64,000 nt of DNA from Prostheceraeus crozeri (lineage: Eukaryota; Platyhelminthes; Polycladida; Euryleptidae), in NCBI GenBank assembly GCA_907163375.1, contig CAJQUW010008928.1:124001-188000 (forward strand), given 5' to 3'. Below, in pieces: positions 1-11,906 of this stretch. The number at the start of each line of letters is the position of its first letter. The first letter of the stretch is position 1. The notes beneath the pieces are model-generated. The model ran no database searches. It was not told where the DNA came from and was given only the letters and a program-made list of their open reading frames with translations. Both the position numbers and the translations under genes were made by a program.

Positions 1-1339
1 TGAAAAGACCGTAATTTCGTTTTCTGACGAAGCATTGTGAATAATATTCATTGTCCTCATGCATTCCATATCGAATGTCCGTTTTGCAATCGGAGTTTCG
101 GCAATCCGAATTCTTGCGGGGAATCCGACTGAAAATTAAATTCCAACATCACAGATCTGAGCGAGAGATAACTGAATTGCACGCATTGTAGAGAAATGGG
201 TAGATTACGTTATGGGGTAAATTATCAATTTGGAATGCGACTGTCGGAAATGTGTAAATGCAGAAAATTTTCATTGTTGGTAATTTGCTATAGCACGTCT
301 GTCAATACTGCTGATAAATTGATAAATGCTATTCTATCTCCGGCCTAAATACCTGGATACAGTGCGCGATTTCGTAACTGGAGAGAGTTAAGCTATAACA
401 GAGATGGATTCCTTTGTGCCTGTCTGGGTTAGTCTAGAGGTGATCTCAGCCATTGTATACAGTGGCAGCAAAAGTATACGTCTCCCGTTGGCTAACATGA
501 TTGGCCAAGCACGCGGAGTGCATGAAACAACTTATTTAGAGAGCATGTGAGCTTCGATTGTCACATAGATGACTAACATCTGCCAAGTGAAAAGTACATA
601 TATTTGACTCAATTCTCCTCCATGACAAATTCGTCAAACGGAGGTATTGTTCACATCGTTTAACTCCTCTCGATCTAAATTTACTGACCGTGCACAATCG
701 TGTAATGTGGTATCAATGCTTTAGTTTATCAGAATCCAGACTTAAATTCGCATTGCACTCAATGGAAAATTGATTTTCTTGCCCCCCCGAGATTAGCCGT
801 GACCATTAGTACTGAGGGATGTCATCTCTGGACCCCAACACACAGACAGGGCAATTCATCTCTGCGCAAACTATTAAGGTTAACATGTTAATAGCCCGAT
901 AAAGTGACGTATAAATTCTCAAAACATCAATGATTGTTTTTCATTTTTGATTTTTGCATGTATTACAAATCTGATATTAGTTTTGTATCAACGTGAAATG
1001 TTTCCACAAATTTGAAGATTTGAATCTCAAGTGCTCAAATTTCGATAATTCATAAAGCAATGGAATTGAGACATAAATTGATTAAAAACAATAGACTGTA
1101 AGTACCAATATTAGGTAAAGTGGAAATCACGTATTTCTGCCGAAATTCAGATTCTGCGGTAACTTCTACGAGCATTGCACGAGACTCCCGCGAAGAGATG
1201 AGATGACGATTGAGGGGCTCATGTAATAACGTATGGTGCGCAACCAAACTGGGATGGTTCCACTGCTCGTGGAACACCAATTTTAAAAGGCAGTAGTAGG
1301 CATAAAATTCCCTTATTCTGTACTTTTAAGCGCACATAA
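1..1339. other. AT-rich intergenic flank, nothing recognised
   Basis: No coding region, RNA gene or terminal repeat could be supported here. The open frames are short and show no family motif. The stretch ends at a TA dinucleotide that forms the left target site of the large transposon to its right. Confidence 0.6.
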
Positions 1340-1341
1340 TA

Positions 1342-2262
1342 GACCGGGAGCCCAGTAGGGTTTTAATCAGCAATTCGCGCCCGAAAGGTTTGAGGCGCGG
1401 AATTCATGTGACGTGGCGTGCTATTGCCGGAAAGTCGATTCTTAAGTTCCAGCTATCCTGGAACAATCGGTGGGGATCCCCCGAAGGACCCCCAAAAACC
1501 GAATCTAATTAGCAGTTTGAGCCCATCCAAAAATGCCACAGATTTTGATAGCTATGGATGTTCCTATTACAAAGATGCAACTCAAGAAAATTTTATTTCC
1601 TGGAATGGTCAATTAAGAAGGTCATTAATTAACCCTAATTAGTGACTTTAATTAGCAATTTGAGCCCATTCAAAAATTCCACAGATTTTGATGGCTATGG
1701 ATGTCCCTATTACAAAGATGCAACTCAAGAAAATTTTATCTCCTGGAATGGTCACTTAAGAAGGTCATTAATTAACCCTAATTAGTGACTTTAATTAGCA
1801 ATTTGAGCTCATCCAAAAATGCTACAGATTGTGATTGCTATGGATGTCCCTATTACAAAAATGCAACTCAAGAAAATTTTATCTCCTGGAATGGTCACTC
1901 AAGAAGGTCATTAATTAACCCTAATTAGTGACTTTAATTAGCAATTTGAGCCCATCCAAAAATGCTACAGATTGTGATTGCTATGGATGTCCCTATTACA
2001 AAAATGCAACTCAAGAAAATTTTATCTCCTGGAATGGTCACTTAAGAAGGTCATTAATTAACCCTAATTAGTGACTTTAATTAGCAATTTGAGCCCATCC
2101 AAAAATGCTACAGATTGTGATTGCTATGGATGTCCCTATTACAAAGATGCAACTCAAGAAAATTTTATCTCCTGGAATGGTCACTGAAGAAGGTCCTTAA
2201 TTAGCCCTGATTAACTACTTAAATTAACAATTTCAGCCCATCGATGAAACTAGTGCCAAATC
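1342..2262 (+). repeat. Left terminal inverted repeat of the large transposon
   Basis: A unique outer part (1342-1511) is followed by five 143-bp subrepeats and a short inner tail (about 2227-2262). The tail can be matched to the right TIR up to the words gatgaaac and agtgcca, after which the two sides diverge. It is about 290 bp longer than the right TIR because of two extra subrepeats. Short open frames in it (for example 1418-1642) recur inverted in the right TIR and are not genes. Confidence 0.85.
1512..2226 (+). repeat. Five 143-bp tandem subrepeats in the left TIR
   Basis: The word gcaatttgagccc (first copy gcagtttgagccc) begins at 1512, 1655, 1798, 1941 and 2084, so every interval is exactly 143 bp. 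Each unit carries AT-rich blocks of the ttaattaaccctaattag type. The last unit differs most at its 3' end. Adjacent units differ by only a few bases, which points to recent homogenisation by unequal exchange or conversion. Confidence 0.9.
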
Positions 2263-4012
2263 ATTGTATTCACATTCCGTCATCATAATTTCGTGCTTAA
2301 GAAAGCAATATCAAATGGATTCATTGTTTAAGAGTATTTGCATGTATATTATTGCATTTGTGCAGTTGAGGATGACAGTTTGTGTACTTTTCATTCATTG
2401 TCGCTGAATTTGATCAAGTTTCACTTAGCCATGTCTCAGCAGTGCCGAATCGTGAATCGTGATCCTGTATGAGTGTGCGCACACTCACATCAATGCTTCA
2501 TCGAAAAATTTCTTTTGTCTTCAGCGTGCAGGTGCAAGTTGACCTCAAAATGGTAAGTTCATTCGGAGAATTGGTGCCTGATGGCTCCTATTTGTTCTCC
2601 GACTATTGATAGAATTGAAGAGAGTGGATATTCTCACTGACTGTCATTCCTTTCGTCGTATAGCTCGTACGTGGCAGTCGGCATCTTATAGTGTTTATCT
2701 ATTGATTTAGTGCTTTTATCTTAGCCTATATCGTCGAACATTTATCCATCTTTATTTTGAAATGTGAAAACGTTATCAGTGCGATAACGTTCTAGTAATA
2801 TATTATACTACGTGTACAAGGTGGACATGTATACGTGAACAACTATTCCTTTATCGCATCGAAGGTAGCTTTGGCTCGCTCTCGTCTGTTCCATGCTCGC
2901 CAAATCCGCTTTCGCCGATTCCCTTCTCTCCTACTATCATTAAGTAGTTGTTGGCGAAAGCGTAACAATTGATGGAAGTTGAGAACATAATTCGTCTATC
3001 GGCTGTATCAAAGGTACAGTAGACGAGTTATAACCGATGTTATATTGAGTTAAATATTCACAGTATAACATGATCGAGAAGGAATAGTGATCTTTAATCT
3101 TTATTAATATATTTAATCTTTATATATTCGTGAGTCTCATGTCTACATGTCCGCCTCTCCATGTAATTATAGACTACATGTATGTTTACTAGATACATTA
3201 AATAACTACATGTATGTATGTTACAAACACTATTATTGTGGCCCATTAGTTCAGAATTGAATTAAAAATGCATGTATGAATATTTGTATTCAGTGAAAGA
3301 TAGCTCCCAACTCTCAATGCAAATAGAATGTACCATAATTCAACCGAGACGTACACGTAGGTTATCTTTATCATTATATGTATCAAGGTATATGTATCAG
3401 GGTTCAAAGCTTTTTCAGATTAATCCTATTTCAGTGTGTCAGAATATAGAAAAAAGCACTGGCATATTTTCATAGGCTCCAGAAAAATGTATCCCATGTA
3501 CAGTGATGTAAGTGCAATGCACAATGCGCATGCATGTGTAGACAGACTACCTACGTTTCACAGTGTTGCGAGATCCGTGTAACACTGTAGGCAATGAACG
3601 CACATGATACAAGATGAACACAGTGAAAATTTCATGCTAGTATGCAACACAAAGACTAGGCTCTTGCGCACACCTGTTTAAAAATGTCTAATTCATGCAG
3701 ACCTAATTAAGTAAAGCCAATTAAATCTGATCCAATTCAAGTGGAACAATTGAATTTAATTCAATTGAAGTAATTTAATGAATGATTTAATGTATACAAT
3801 GCATGCTACACGCATGATAATGAAATAATGAATAATCCTATCACAGTTTTCTTGAGTCCATGACACATAGTGATGGAAATTTGAAATCTCCAATTAAATG
3901 ACTGATATTTTCACAGCAATTGATTGACCGTTCTCATTTTGAAAATCTCTAATGAAACACCTGTCCATCTGAGCCGCACAATGAATTACCTCATGATGTT
4001 TTTTTCTTTCAG
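2263..4012 (+). other. 5' non-coding part of the large transposon, with a candidate leader exon
   Basis: No long coding frame is visible. At 2525-2552 a 28-bp segment has a polypyrimidine-AG acceptor before it (ending 2524) and a GTAAGT donor after it (2553-2558). At 4013-4014 another polypyrimidine tract ends in AG just upstream of the first ATG of the gene (4026). Together these suggest a spliced 5' leader with an intron of about 1.46 kb. A short perfect hairpin (AACGTTATC and its complement) lies near 2769-2791. The splicing reading is inference. Confidence 0.35.
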
Positions 4013-4025
4013 GATGTGATCCACA

Positions 4026-6573
4026 ATGTACGGCGAATGTGATCAAGAGGAAGATTACCCTAATCAATATGGAGGAGATGAACATAATCAACCACGGAGT
4101 TCGTCAAATATTCCCTCTGGCGAGGAAAATAACGTGACGGATCAGATGGATCTACCACGGACTTCATCAAATACACTGGCTGATGTGACTTTTGACTCTT
4201 CATTTATCGACATCGATGATAATGAACGTCACTGCATTCTTCATGCAGATAACACCAAAGCCTCAAAGAAATCTCGACTTTTGGTCATGCCTTTTAACGA
4301 ACGAACTTGGAATATTGTGCAGGATGCAGCAAGAAACCGTGAAAAAAAAGCTATTTGCTTCCTCAAAATATTACAGCATAATCCAGTCCCTACCTGAAAA
4401 ACTATCAGTTAATCAAGGTTATCACAGTAGTTGCTACAAAAATTTTTCAGCAGTTTCAGGTGGCTCGGAAATTCAGAAGAAGGAATTGTTCGTCAAGAAA
4501 CCCCTGAGGTCAACTTCGGTTTCAGGCAATGTTGTCACAACGACTGGTGTGTTCCCTAGTCTGTGTCTGTTCTGCAATCGAGAAAGAAAGGTCAGAAAAC
4601 AAATGAAAGAGGAAATGCTTGGTGTGTGTGTGACCAAGGATGCTGAGTGGAAAATCCAGGAAGCAGCTCGAATTATGGATGATGAGAAGTTGCTGTCGAG
4701 AATAGTTGGAATTGATATGATAGCGAAGGAGGTGAAATATCATCACTCATGTAGAAGCGATTACTTGAGGTCAGCCCAGAGACGAGTAGCCAAGCGCGGA
4801 ATGCCAGCAGTTGAAGGCACACATGATAGTTTAGACGAAATGCACTCCTACATTGAATCTTCGGTGATTGTGAACAAAAGACCTGAGCTCCTAACGTCCA
4901 TTCATGCCAGATATCTGGATATGTGCTATGACTCGAAAGAAGTGCCACTATGCTCGGCATAGGCATTATTGAGAAATATAATGGTGAAATTCGGTGATCG
5001 ACTAGAAATCCATAGTCCACTTGACAGAAAGTCCGGAATCGTAATTTACAGCGCAAATATGTCAGATGACGTCATTCGCCAGGCTTTTGATTATATGCTA
5101 ACTCCAGAGCGGACCATCACACAAGCCGCTCTGATATTGCGAAAAGCAGTCCATGAGGTTGAGAAGATATCTTTGTCAGCTGATAGCACTACATTTGATC
5201 AAGTCAAGGACGGTGACGCTTCTCCTCCAGCATTGTTGAAAGAATTCTTCAACATACTTTATGGTGGCACGAATACTTAAAAACATACGAATCGATCAAA
5301 TCGCTGGGCGGAGTCCTCCAGTCATGATGCATTGTTTGCCATAAGGAAAGGCTTAGTGAAGCCTAAAAAGCACATCGCACTCGGCATGACTTTGAGAGGA
5401 ATGACAGGCAGCAAGCAAGTTGTGAACATTGTCCATCGCTTTGGTCACTGTTTGAATTACAATGCCTTGATAGAGATCGAAACAGCGATCGGATCAGGCA
5501 TCCAGGATAGACAAGTTGCCTGTCCAGACGGAACTATTCCTGATCTGCCATTCGGAGTTGCATTTGATAATTTTGACGAACTCACGGAAACACTGTCTGG
5601 ATCTGATACGCTGCATGATACGATGGGGATCTTGTATCAGTCTGTAAACGAATCACCAGGAAATAACCGCGCTGTGGTGCCAAGAGCTCATGGTGAAGTG
5701 AAAAGGTCGTGAAAAAGATCGTTGGACGTTGAAGAGCAACATATACCCCCTTAAAGATCAAGGCCGAGAATGACATTGTTTTCCTACAACAATACGGACG
5801 TCTTCAACAATTCAGATGCATGCAACAATGGGATGTTAATGCACTACTTATGGATGATGTCTCATGTGTTTGGTCAGAGAAATGCGCCAATGTGGGTAGG
5901 ATTCATGTCTCAGTATTACGTGGACAATCTTCCTAGACAAGTTGTACATTACTTGCCTAATATGAATCAGCCCATTACCGGATTAGACGTCATTCAAGAA
6001 ACCTTAGTCGTTACACAAGGGTGTGCTCAAAAATGCAGACAACCTTACGGAGTGGTTACCTATGACCTCAATGCTGCTAAGCCAGCAATGCAAATGCAAG
6101 CATACGAAAAGCCAAAATATGACAACGTCTTCATCATGCCCGGAGTGTTTCATGTCGAGATGGCGTTCTTCAAAGCTATAGGGAAGCTGATAGAATATTC
6201 AGGCGGTCCTGCGATGCTAGTAGAGTCGAACGTTCTTGCAATTGGCTCCTTAAACGGCTTCCTGAATGGAAAACATTTCAATCGATCGAAGCGACTTCAT
6301 CCGATTCTTGCACTTGCATTTGAAATACTTCACTTTCAAGCGTTTGTTGATTCATGCTATGAAAAAGAAAATTTGGAAGCAATGATCAAGAATTTCAACG
6401 AAACTAAAGATGAAGATCAAAGCAAAATGATTCAATCGAATATTTTCCTCGGTTGCGTGTCTTCATATGAAGATTACACTGCGAAAACGAGATCTGGAGA
6501 TCATGGTGTTACTGCACAGTCTTGGTTGATGTATATTGACTACATACACCATTACTACAACATTGAAAGAGCT
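4026..6573 (+). pseudogene. Transposon gene, N-terminal and central part (Cys/His modules)
   Basis: Front half of the transposon's only gene, decayed into frames at 4026-4397, 4192-4962, 4969-5280, 5332-5712 and 5770-6573. The N-terminus is acidic and rich in Ser, Asn and Asp. Then come two Cys/His modules: CILH followed by GYHSSCYKNF, and CLFCNRERK followed by KYHHSCRSDY. Both look like zinc-binding C..C/H..C folds for DNA or protein binding. The middle part has KKHIALGMTLRGMTGSKQVV, FGHCLNYNALIEIET and VAFDNFDELTETLSGSDTLH. I recognise these as characteristic of a large uncharacterised protein family common in cnidarian, echinoderm and fish genomes. The first ATG (4026) sits 12 bp after a polypyrimidine-AG acceptor. 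At its end the frame (NIERA) runs into the poly-T edge of an inserted LINE and resumes near 9528. The function of this half is unknown; a role in binding the TIRs is a guess. Confidence 0.7.
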
Positions 6574-9527
6574 TTTTTTTACTGAATTTTCACCCCTAAC
6601 ACAGCTATGAGCCATGAACGAAGCTAGGGGTTACTCAATGAAAAGTAAAAATTGTATTATTTTAAATAAACGAAATTAAAAAAAACAGATCTTCTAATCT
6701 GATTAAACTGTCCCCATCAGAAACCTATTCGCACGCCTCTTGAAAGTATCAAGATTGTATTGGTCAGGCAAAGTGGTCTGGGGAAGCTGATTCCAAAGCT
6801 GTGCCGTGCGAGCAAAAAAGCTTTTCGAGCGACTCACAGTACGTGCGCGTTCTAAGCTCACATTATAGCATGTGAGTGCATTAGCTCTGCGTGTGCTTCT
6901 GGAGAAGATCTTAGGTTTGGGTACGCACTCATTTACTGCAGAGCTGCTTCTACCGAAATAGTACCTGTGGAAGAGACTGAGTGAAGCAACAATCCGTTTG
7001 ACGGAGAGCAGCTGCAACTTGCTAGCAAGTTTTTCACCCATGAGATTCTTGACACGTTTCTCAACCCGTTCAAGGAGGTTAAGATGCGTTTGTGGGGCGC
7101 CTGACAACAATACTCCATCAGAGGACGAATAGTAGACTTGTAAAGATAGCAGACAGTCTGTGGTGGAAGATAGCTGCTGGCACGATAGAGAATACCAATG
7201 CGTTGAGCTGCCTGCTTGCTAATGGATTGGATGTACGGTTTCCATGACAAGTCTTTCGTAACCGCCAATCCAAGGAAGGAGATGGAATCTTGTTCTCTGA
7301 TCCTATTATCTGACATCTCAATGCTATGATCATCATCTCCTTTAAGTCGTGAGTGCAAAATACTCTGGGCTTTTGAAGGATTGAAGGAAACAAACCATTT
7401 GGCGCCCCATTCAGAGACAATGCGTAAGTCTTCATGAAGAACGTCGCATAACCGCTGACGTTCCTGAGTGTTCTTAGAAGAGTGTCGTGTCATCGGCGTA
7501 CATCACCAATTTACTCACCAGGCAGTCTGGGAGGTAATTGATGTACAGCAGAGAAAGAGTGGGTCCCAAAATTGACCCTTGAGGAACTCCTGCATTGACA
7601 ACCTTGGTGGAAGACTTTTGGCCATCTAAGACGACAGTTATCTACCGGTCACTAAAGAAAGAAGCGAAACGTTTGTTGAGTTGATCATCAGCTCCGTAAG
7701 ACTTAAGCTTCCTAAGGAGTCCTGATGCACACGTTATCGAATGCCTTGGAAATATCTAAGGCAACTGATCTCGTCTCACCTTGTCTGTCAAGGACACGAC
7801 TCACATGTTCAGTGACATATGAAAGAAGATCTGCAGTTGATCGAGAGTGCCTGAAGCCATACTGTTCTTCTGATAGAAGGTTCTGAGTTCCAAGGAAGTT
7901 AATAATGTGTTGGTTAATCACTGCTTCAAAAATCTTGCCAGCAATTGGAAGCAGGCTGATAGGACGGTAACTAAATGGAAGAGATGAGTCAGAACCTTTC
8001 TTTGGAACTGGAACCACGGAAGCTACTTTCCGACAAGAGGGAAACTCACCGGTGGATACACATCTACTGAACAGTTTAGATAAAAGTGGAGAAAGCTCAG
8101 GTGAGAGATGCTTGAAGACCGAAACCGGGATGCCATCTGGTCCACTAGACTTAGAGCTATCGAGACCGGCGATGATCTGTTTGACGTTTCGGACTGTGAC
8201 TGAAGGAGGACTAACTGTCTCATCAGTGTGCGTGGGAATTGGAGGTGGAATTCTACCTCCATCGTCTAATGACGAATTCTTCGCAAACTCCTTGCAAAGA
8301 AGTTCGGCTTTGTCTGCTGAGGCTGTCGCCATAGAGGTACTGACTTCGGCATGACGGAGTGTTGGGATGGAGGATTTGTTCCTATTGGTGACACTGTTGT
8401 AAATCCTCCAGAAGTTCTTAGAGTCAAGCTTTTGGGTAGCAATGGATTTCCGTACATGCAAAGCGTAACAGCTTTTGGCCTGATGTATGGTTTCCTTGTA
8501 ATGTCTACGTGCGGTTTTGTACAATTCAAGATTGCCAGCGCTACTGTCACGCTTATACTTATGGAAAGTGGTCACGCTGGCAACTTGCAGCTGCACATTC
8601 TGGTGTAAACCAAGGTTGTGAGTGGGGCTTCATTTGGAAAGTACGGTGAGGAATGTAGGCCAAAATCCCTATATGAAGCCACTCTGTCAGTTCTTGCGCC
8701 GACTTGTGGACGTTCTCGCTCAGAATCAAATTCTCAGCTTGAACTTGACTAAGAAAAGTGCGGAAGCCACACCAGTCTGCTTTGGAGAATTGACAAACTG
8801 TTCTATGGAAGGGGGTATATGGAAGGGTGCATACGGTGTGGAGCAAATTTGTTTGCCAGAAACTGTGATAACACAGTGATCAGACATGCCGAGGGGAGAA
8901 GTAACCTTGTGTGAAAAACAAGTTGGATTTGAGGTGAGAAACAGGTCAAGGAGATATCCAGTATCCCCAGCTCGGTCAGGCACTCTGGTAGGACAAGTGA
9001 CAATTTGACTAAGGTTGTGAGAGACAGCGAAATCCTGGGCTGCCTGACCGGAGAGATCGGTGGTGCGTGAGTGCACAAGCCAGTCAACATTGTGCACGTT
9101 GAAGTCACCAAAAACGGCAACTTCAGCGCTGAGATACTCTTGCAGAAGAGAATCGATCTTGTCAGAAAGAACATTGAAAAAATCCGCATTAGTTGATGGA
9201 GAGCGGTATAGGAAAAATAGAAGAAGAGTGGTCTTCTGCAGCGGCACAATGAAGGCAAGATACTCATACCTTGGATCCTCTGAGCTACGAAGCCTTCTCA
9301 AGGGAAGGCTTGTCTTGGCATAGACTCCAAGACCATGACAAGGTGCTTTATCCATCCGGTGAAATATGTATCCATCAGGAGTAACGTCGCTTGATGACAC
9401 ACTGGGATCTAACCTGGTTTCCGACAGGGCTAGAAGATCTGGTGACTTACCTTGCAGGAAGATGTTGATGTCGTCTTTATTGGACCTCAGTCCTCTTACG
9501 TTGCTGAAGCTGATCCTGAGAGGGGCT
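6574..9527 (-). mobile_element. 5'-truncated LINE inserted in the large transposon's gene
   Basis: On the minus strand the element runs from an apurinic-type endonuclease to a reverse transcriptase and C-terminal region. It ends in a poly-A, seen as the plus-strand T run at 6573-6580. The host gene reads up to an Ala codon at the low edge and resumes with AIRTNDISLY at the high edge, so the LINE interrupts that gene. The 5' edge lies inside the endonuclease (LRISFSNVRGLRSNK), so this is an ordinary 5'-truncated insertion. I could not find a clean target duplication; GAAAGAGCT and GAGAGGGGCT at the two edges are only partly alike. The C-terminal FFARTAQLWNQLP and NLDTFKRRANRFL words fit the Jockey/CR1 assemblage; the exact clade is uncertain. 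Confidence 0.85.
6703..9527 (-). pseudogene. LINE ORF2 relic: endonuclease plus reverse transcriptase
   Basis: The protein nicks DNA and reverse-transcribes the element's RNA. Endonuclease motifs in order are LLALSETRL, VAVFGDFNVHNVDW and GMSDHCVITV (frame 8726-9527). Reverse transcriptase motifs are PFSYRPISLLPIAGKIFEAVI, YGFRHSRSTADLL and ALDISKAFDNV (frame 7712-8596), then GVPQGSILGP near 7560-7590 and MYADD near 7491-7510. The maturase-like tail lies in frames 6933-7493 and 6703-7110, the last ending FLMGTV. At least three frame interruptions separate these blocks, so it is inactive. The sequence N-terminal to LRISFSNV in the long frame is antisense host-transposon sequence read through the junction. 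Confidence 0.85.
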
Positions 9528-11723
9528 ATTCGAACTAACGACATTTCTCTGTATATTCAAAGCTTGACACCAATAATTGATCTGTTTTTTGAAACGAATC
9601 ATGTGAATTATTCACGCTGGTTAACGAAGTTTCAATTAGACTTGTTGAACATTGATGACAGTCATCCTGGCCTGCGGTAGATACTGGAAAAAGGAGTATT
9701 CTCAATAAGAAGGACTTCACATCAGTTCAGCAGATGCCCAGTCGACCTTACACTTGAGCAAACAGTCAACGCCGATGCCGCTTCTAGAAGGACAGGCATT
9801 GTATCTGCTACCAACAACTACAGTGTCCGACTACGTTGGATGCTCACAAGATCAAGCCGAGCTGCCTTCATCGGTTTAGTGAAGGAAATGACCGGACTAA
9901 CAACAAAAGAGGATGTCACGATTGAACTGAGACCTGCACGAGTTGAGAGAGACACAAATGATTTATGGAATGTGATACAATACATTAAAAGGACAAAAAA
10001 CCCTTTCAAAGATGACCAAAGTCTCACCACCCTTGTCAATTTGCACACAGGAAAGACCGTAGCAGACGGTGTTCGAGATTGCTTGTTGAATATACCAGAG
10101 AAAGGCAAAGAGAGGCACAAAGAATTTATTCGAGAATGTGAGGCAGATCATGATCGATTCGAAGACCAATATCAAAGGAAAAACTAATGACATTCAAGGA
10201 CGAAGGCGCGAGAAGACGAAGATCAGTGGACAGGAAGATATCTGAACTAAAATGCACCAGAGACCTGGTGGGACGGCTCTTAGTACTCGCAGTTACTAAG
10301 AATCTTGACTTGGAGTATATTTTGTCATACCCATTAACGACCGTTCCCCTCTCTTTGTGCAGCATAGATGGTATGATGGCAAAGACCAATAAAAGTGCTC
10401 TTCTATTACTTCTCGAAGAAAAGGTGGAACTCCATGGGTCTCCAGGAACTACAGCAGCCTGAAGTATAGATGGGAACTTTCTGCTTCACACGATGTCGTC
10501 CTACAATTTGCCAACAACATATGGAGGCATCGCGCGAAGCTACTTAATTCGTGCAATGAATTTGTCAATAAAGCGTTTGGACATTGTCTTCGACGACTAC
10601 CTATCACCCTCCATCAAAGATTGCGAGCGAGAGCGGCGGGGTTCCCATGACACCCAATCGTACTTTATAGATGGTCCTGAGCAGATTCGACCTAGAAATT
10701 TCGAGAGTGCTTTGACCAACAGATCTTTAGAAGCAGCTCCCTTTGTTTTTCGTTGAAGAATGGCAACAGCAGGCTTATTCATTTATCATTGGTTCACGCG
10801 GTGTCTACGTAGGTGTTCGTGGTCATTGTTACCATTTTTACGTTGTCAATGAGAAGGTGGTACGTGAACTTGTTGAGGACATGGTCACAAATCATGAAGA
10901 AGCCGATACCTTCGCATGTATGCTTTCATGCGAAGCGAATGGACAATGCATCGATCAGCAATATTGTGGTGCGTGCTAGTGACACGGACGTGGCCGTTAT
11001 TCTCATGTGCTACATACCAACTTTTTCTGCCACAGTATGGATTGATGCAGGTGGCATTGGTTCAAATACGCGAAGGTATATTAACTTAACTGCCATCGGT
11101 GAAGTGGTGGGACCACTGCTGTGCAAATCACTGCCAGGATTTCATGCTTTCACCGGAAGTGATTATACGTCAGCTTTTGTAGGGAAGGGGAAAAAGCGAT
11201 CATTCCAAAAGCTGGAAAGAAATTCATTGGTTCAGCAGGCATTCATCAACATTTCAATGGAAGGCGGCGCAACAACTGAAAATCGAAAAGTACTTTCCTC
11301 ATTCACTACTATTCTATACGGAGCAACAGGACCTGATGCATCAGCATCTACGAGTATCAACAAGTTCAGGTATAAGACATTTGAAAAGGTTTACGGTCCA
11401 AAGGCTACATCAAAAAATCCCTTGCAGAAACTAAAGGGTTTAGTCGCAAGCGGACTACCACCATGCCAATCAGAATTGAATTGTCACATCAACCGAACTG
11501 CTTTCATCGCTAAATGTGGAGCAACGCTGACAAAAGGGAAATTGTTCAACATCCATCCCAAATTGATGGATGGGAATTACATGATAAGGCATACAACCAT
11601 GTCTGGTTCGAGGGAAATCAGCTTCCAAGTTCATTGATTCCCGAAGACTTTCGAGAAAGTGATGAGGATGATGACTTCAATATATCTTCAGGTGACGAAG
11701 ATGAAGACTTGAACGGCGAGTGA
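9528..11723 (+). pseudogene. Transposon gene, C-terminal part: FEN1/XPG-like PIN nuclease region
   Basis: This continues the gene after the LINE. The first block (to about 10120) contains NYSRWLTKFQLDLLN, FSRCPVDLTLEQTVNADAAS and TGIVSATNNYSVRLRW, again typical of the large uncharacterised family. The C-terminal block carries acidic motifs in FEN1/XPG order: IDG (Asp codon 10469), DIVFDDY followed by SIKDCERERRG (Asp codon 10592), HEEADT (10896-10907), DTDVAV (10981-10989) and FTGSDYTSAFVGKGK (Asp codon 11161). Codon spacings are about 41, 101, 27 and 58. Human FEN1 (D34, D86, E158/E160, D179/D181, D233) has 52, 72, 21 and 52. TGSDYTSAF...GKGK fits the helix-hairpin-helix entry of flap nucleases. 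The tail (to 11723) is acidic (SDEDDDFNISSGDEDEDLNG). Several frame changes separate the blocks. That the protein is a structure-specific nuclease is inference from motif order and spacing. Confidence 0.65.
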
Positions 11724-11796
11724 ACACATTCAGCTATGTACATAACACAGAATATACTGTTGATTCTAAATGTTATTTTCTTATCACTGAGCTATA

Positions 11797-11802
11797 ATAA
11801 AT
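11797..11802 (+). promoter_or_regulatory. Candidate polyadenylation signal of the transposon gene
   Basis: A canonical AATAAA lies about 75 bp after the final stop of the gene and before the right TIR. This is where a 3'-end signal would be expected. No expression evidence can be seen from sequence. Confidence 0.45.
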
Positions 11803-11906
11803 AACTTGACTATTGGGCTTAGAACTTTGATGGTTGATACTTTCTCATACTCAGTGTGCAAAGCAATAAATAGTATTGATAGGATGCACGATTTGATATC
11901 AATTGG

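Noticed and set aside
1418-1642. 74-codon open frame, with an identical frame at 12233-12457 on the minus strand
   Set aside because: It lies in the outer TIR and first subrepeat and recurs only because the TIRs are inverted copies; no motif or codon bias.
8052-9680. Several plus-strand open frames opposite the first LINE
   Set aside because: They are antisense shadows of the endonuclease and reverse transcriptase, which carry clear motifs on the minus strand.
10187-10462. 91-codon frame as a separate small gene
   Set aside because: It is a piece of the large transposon gene, carrying the segment just before the first nuclease motif, and has no independent start signal.
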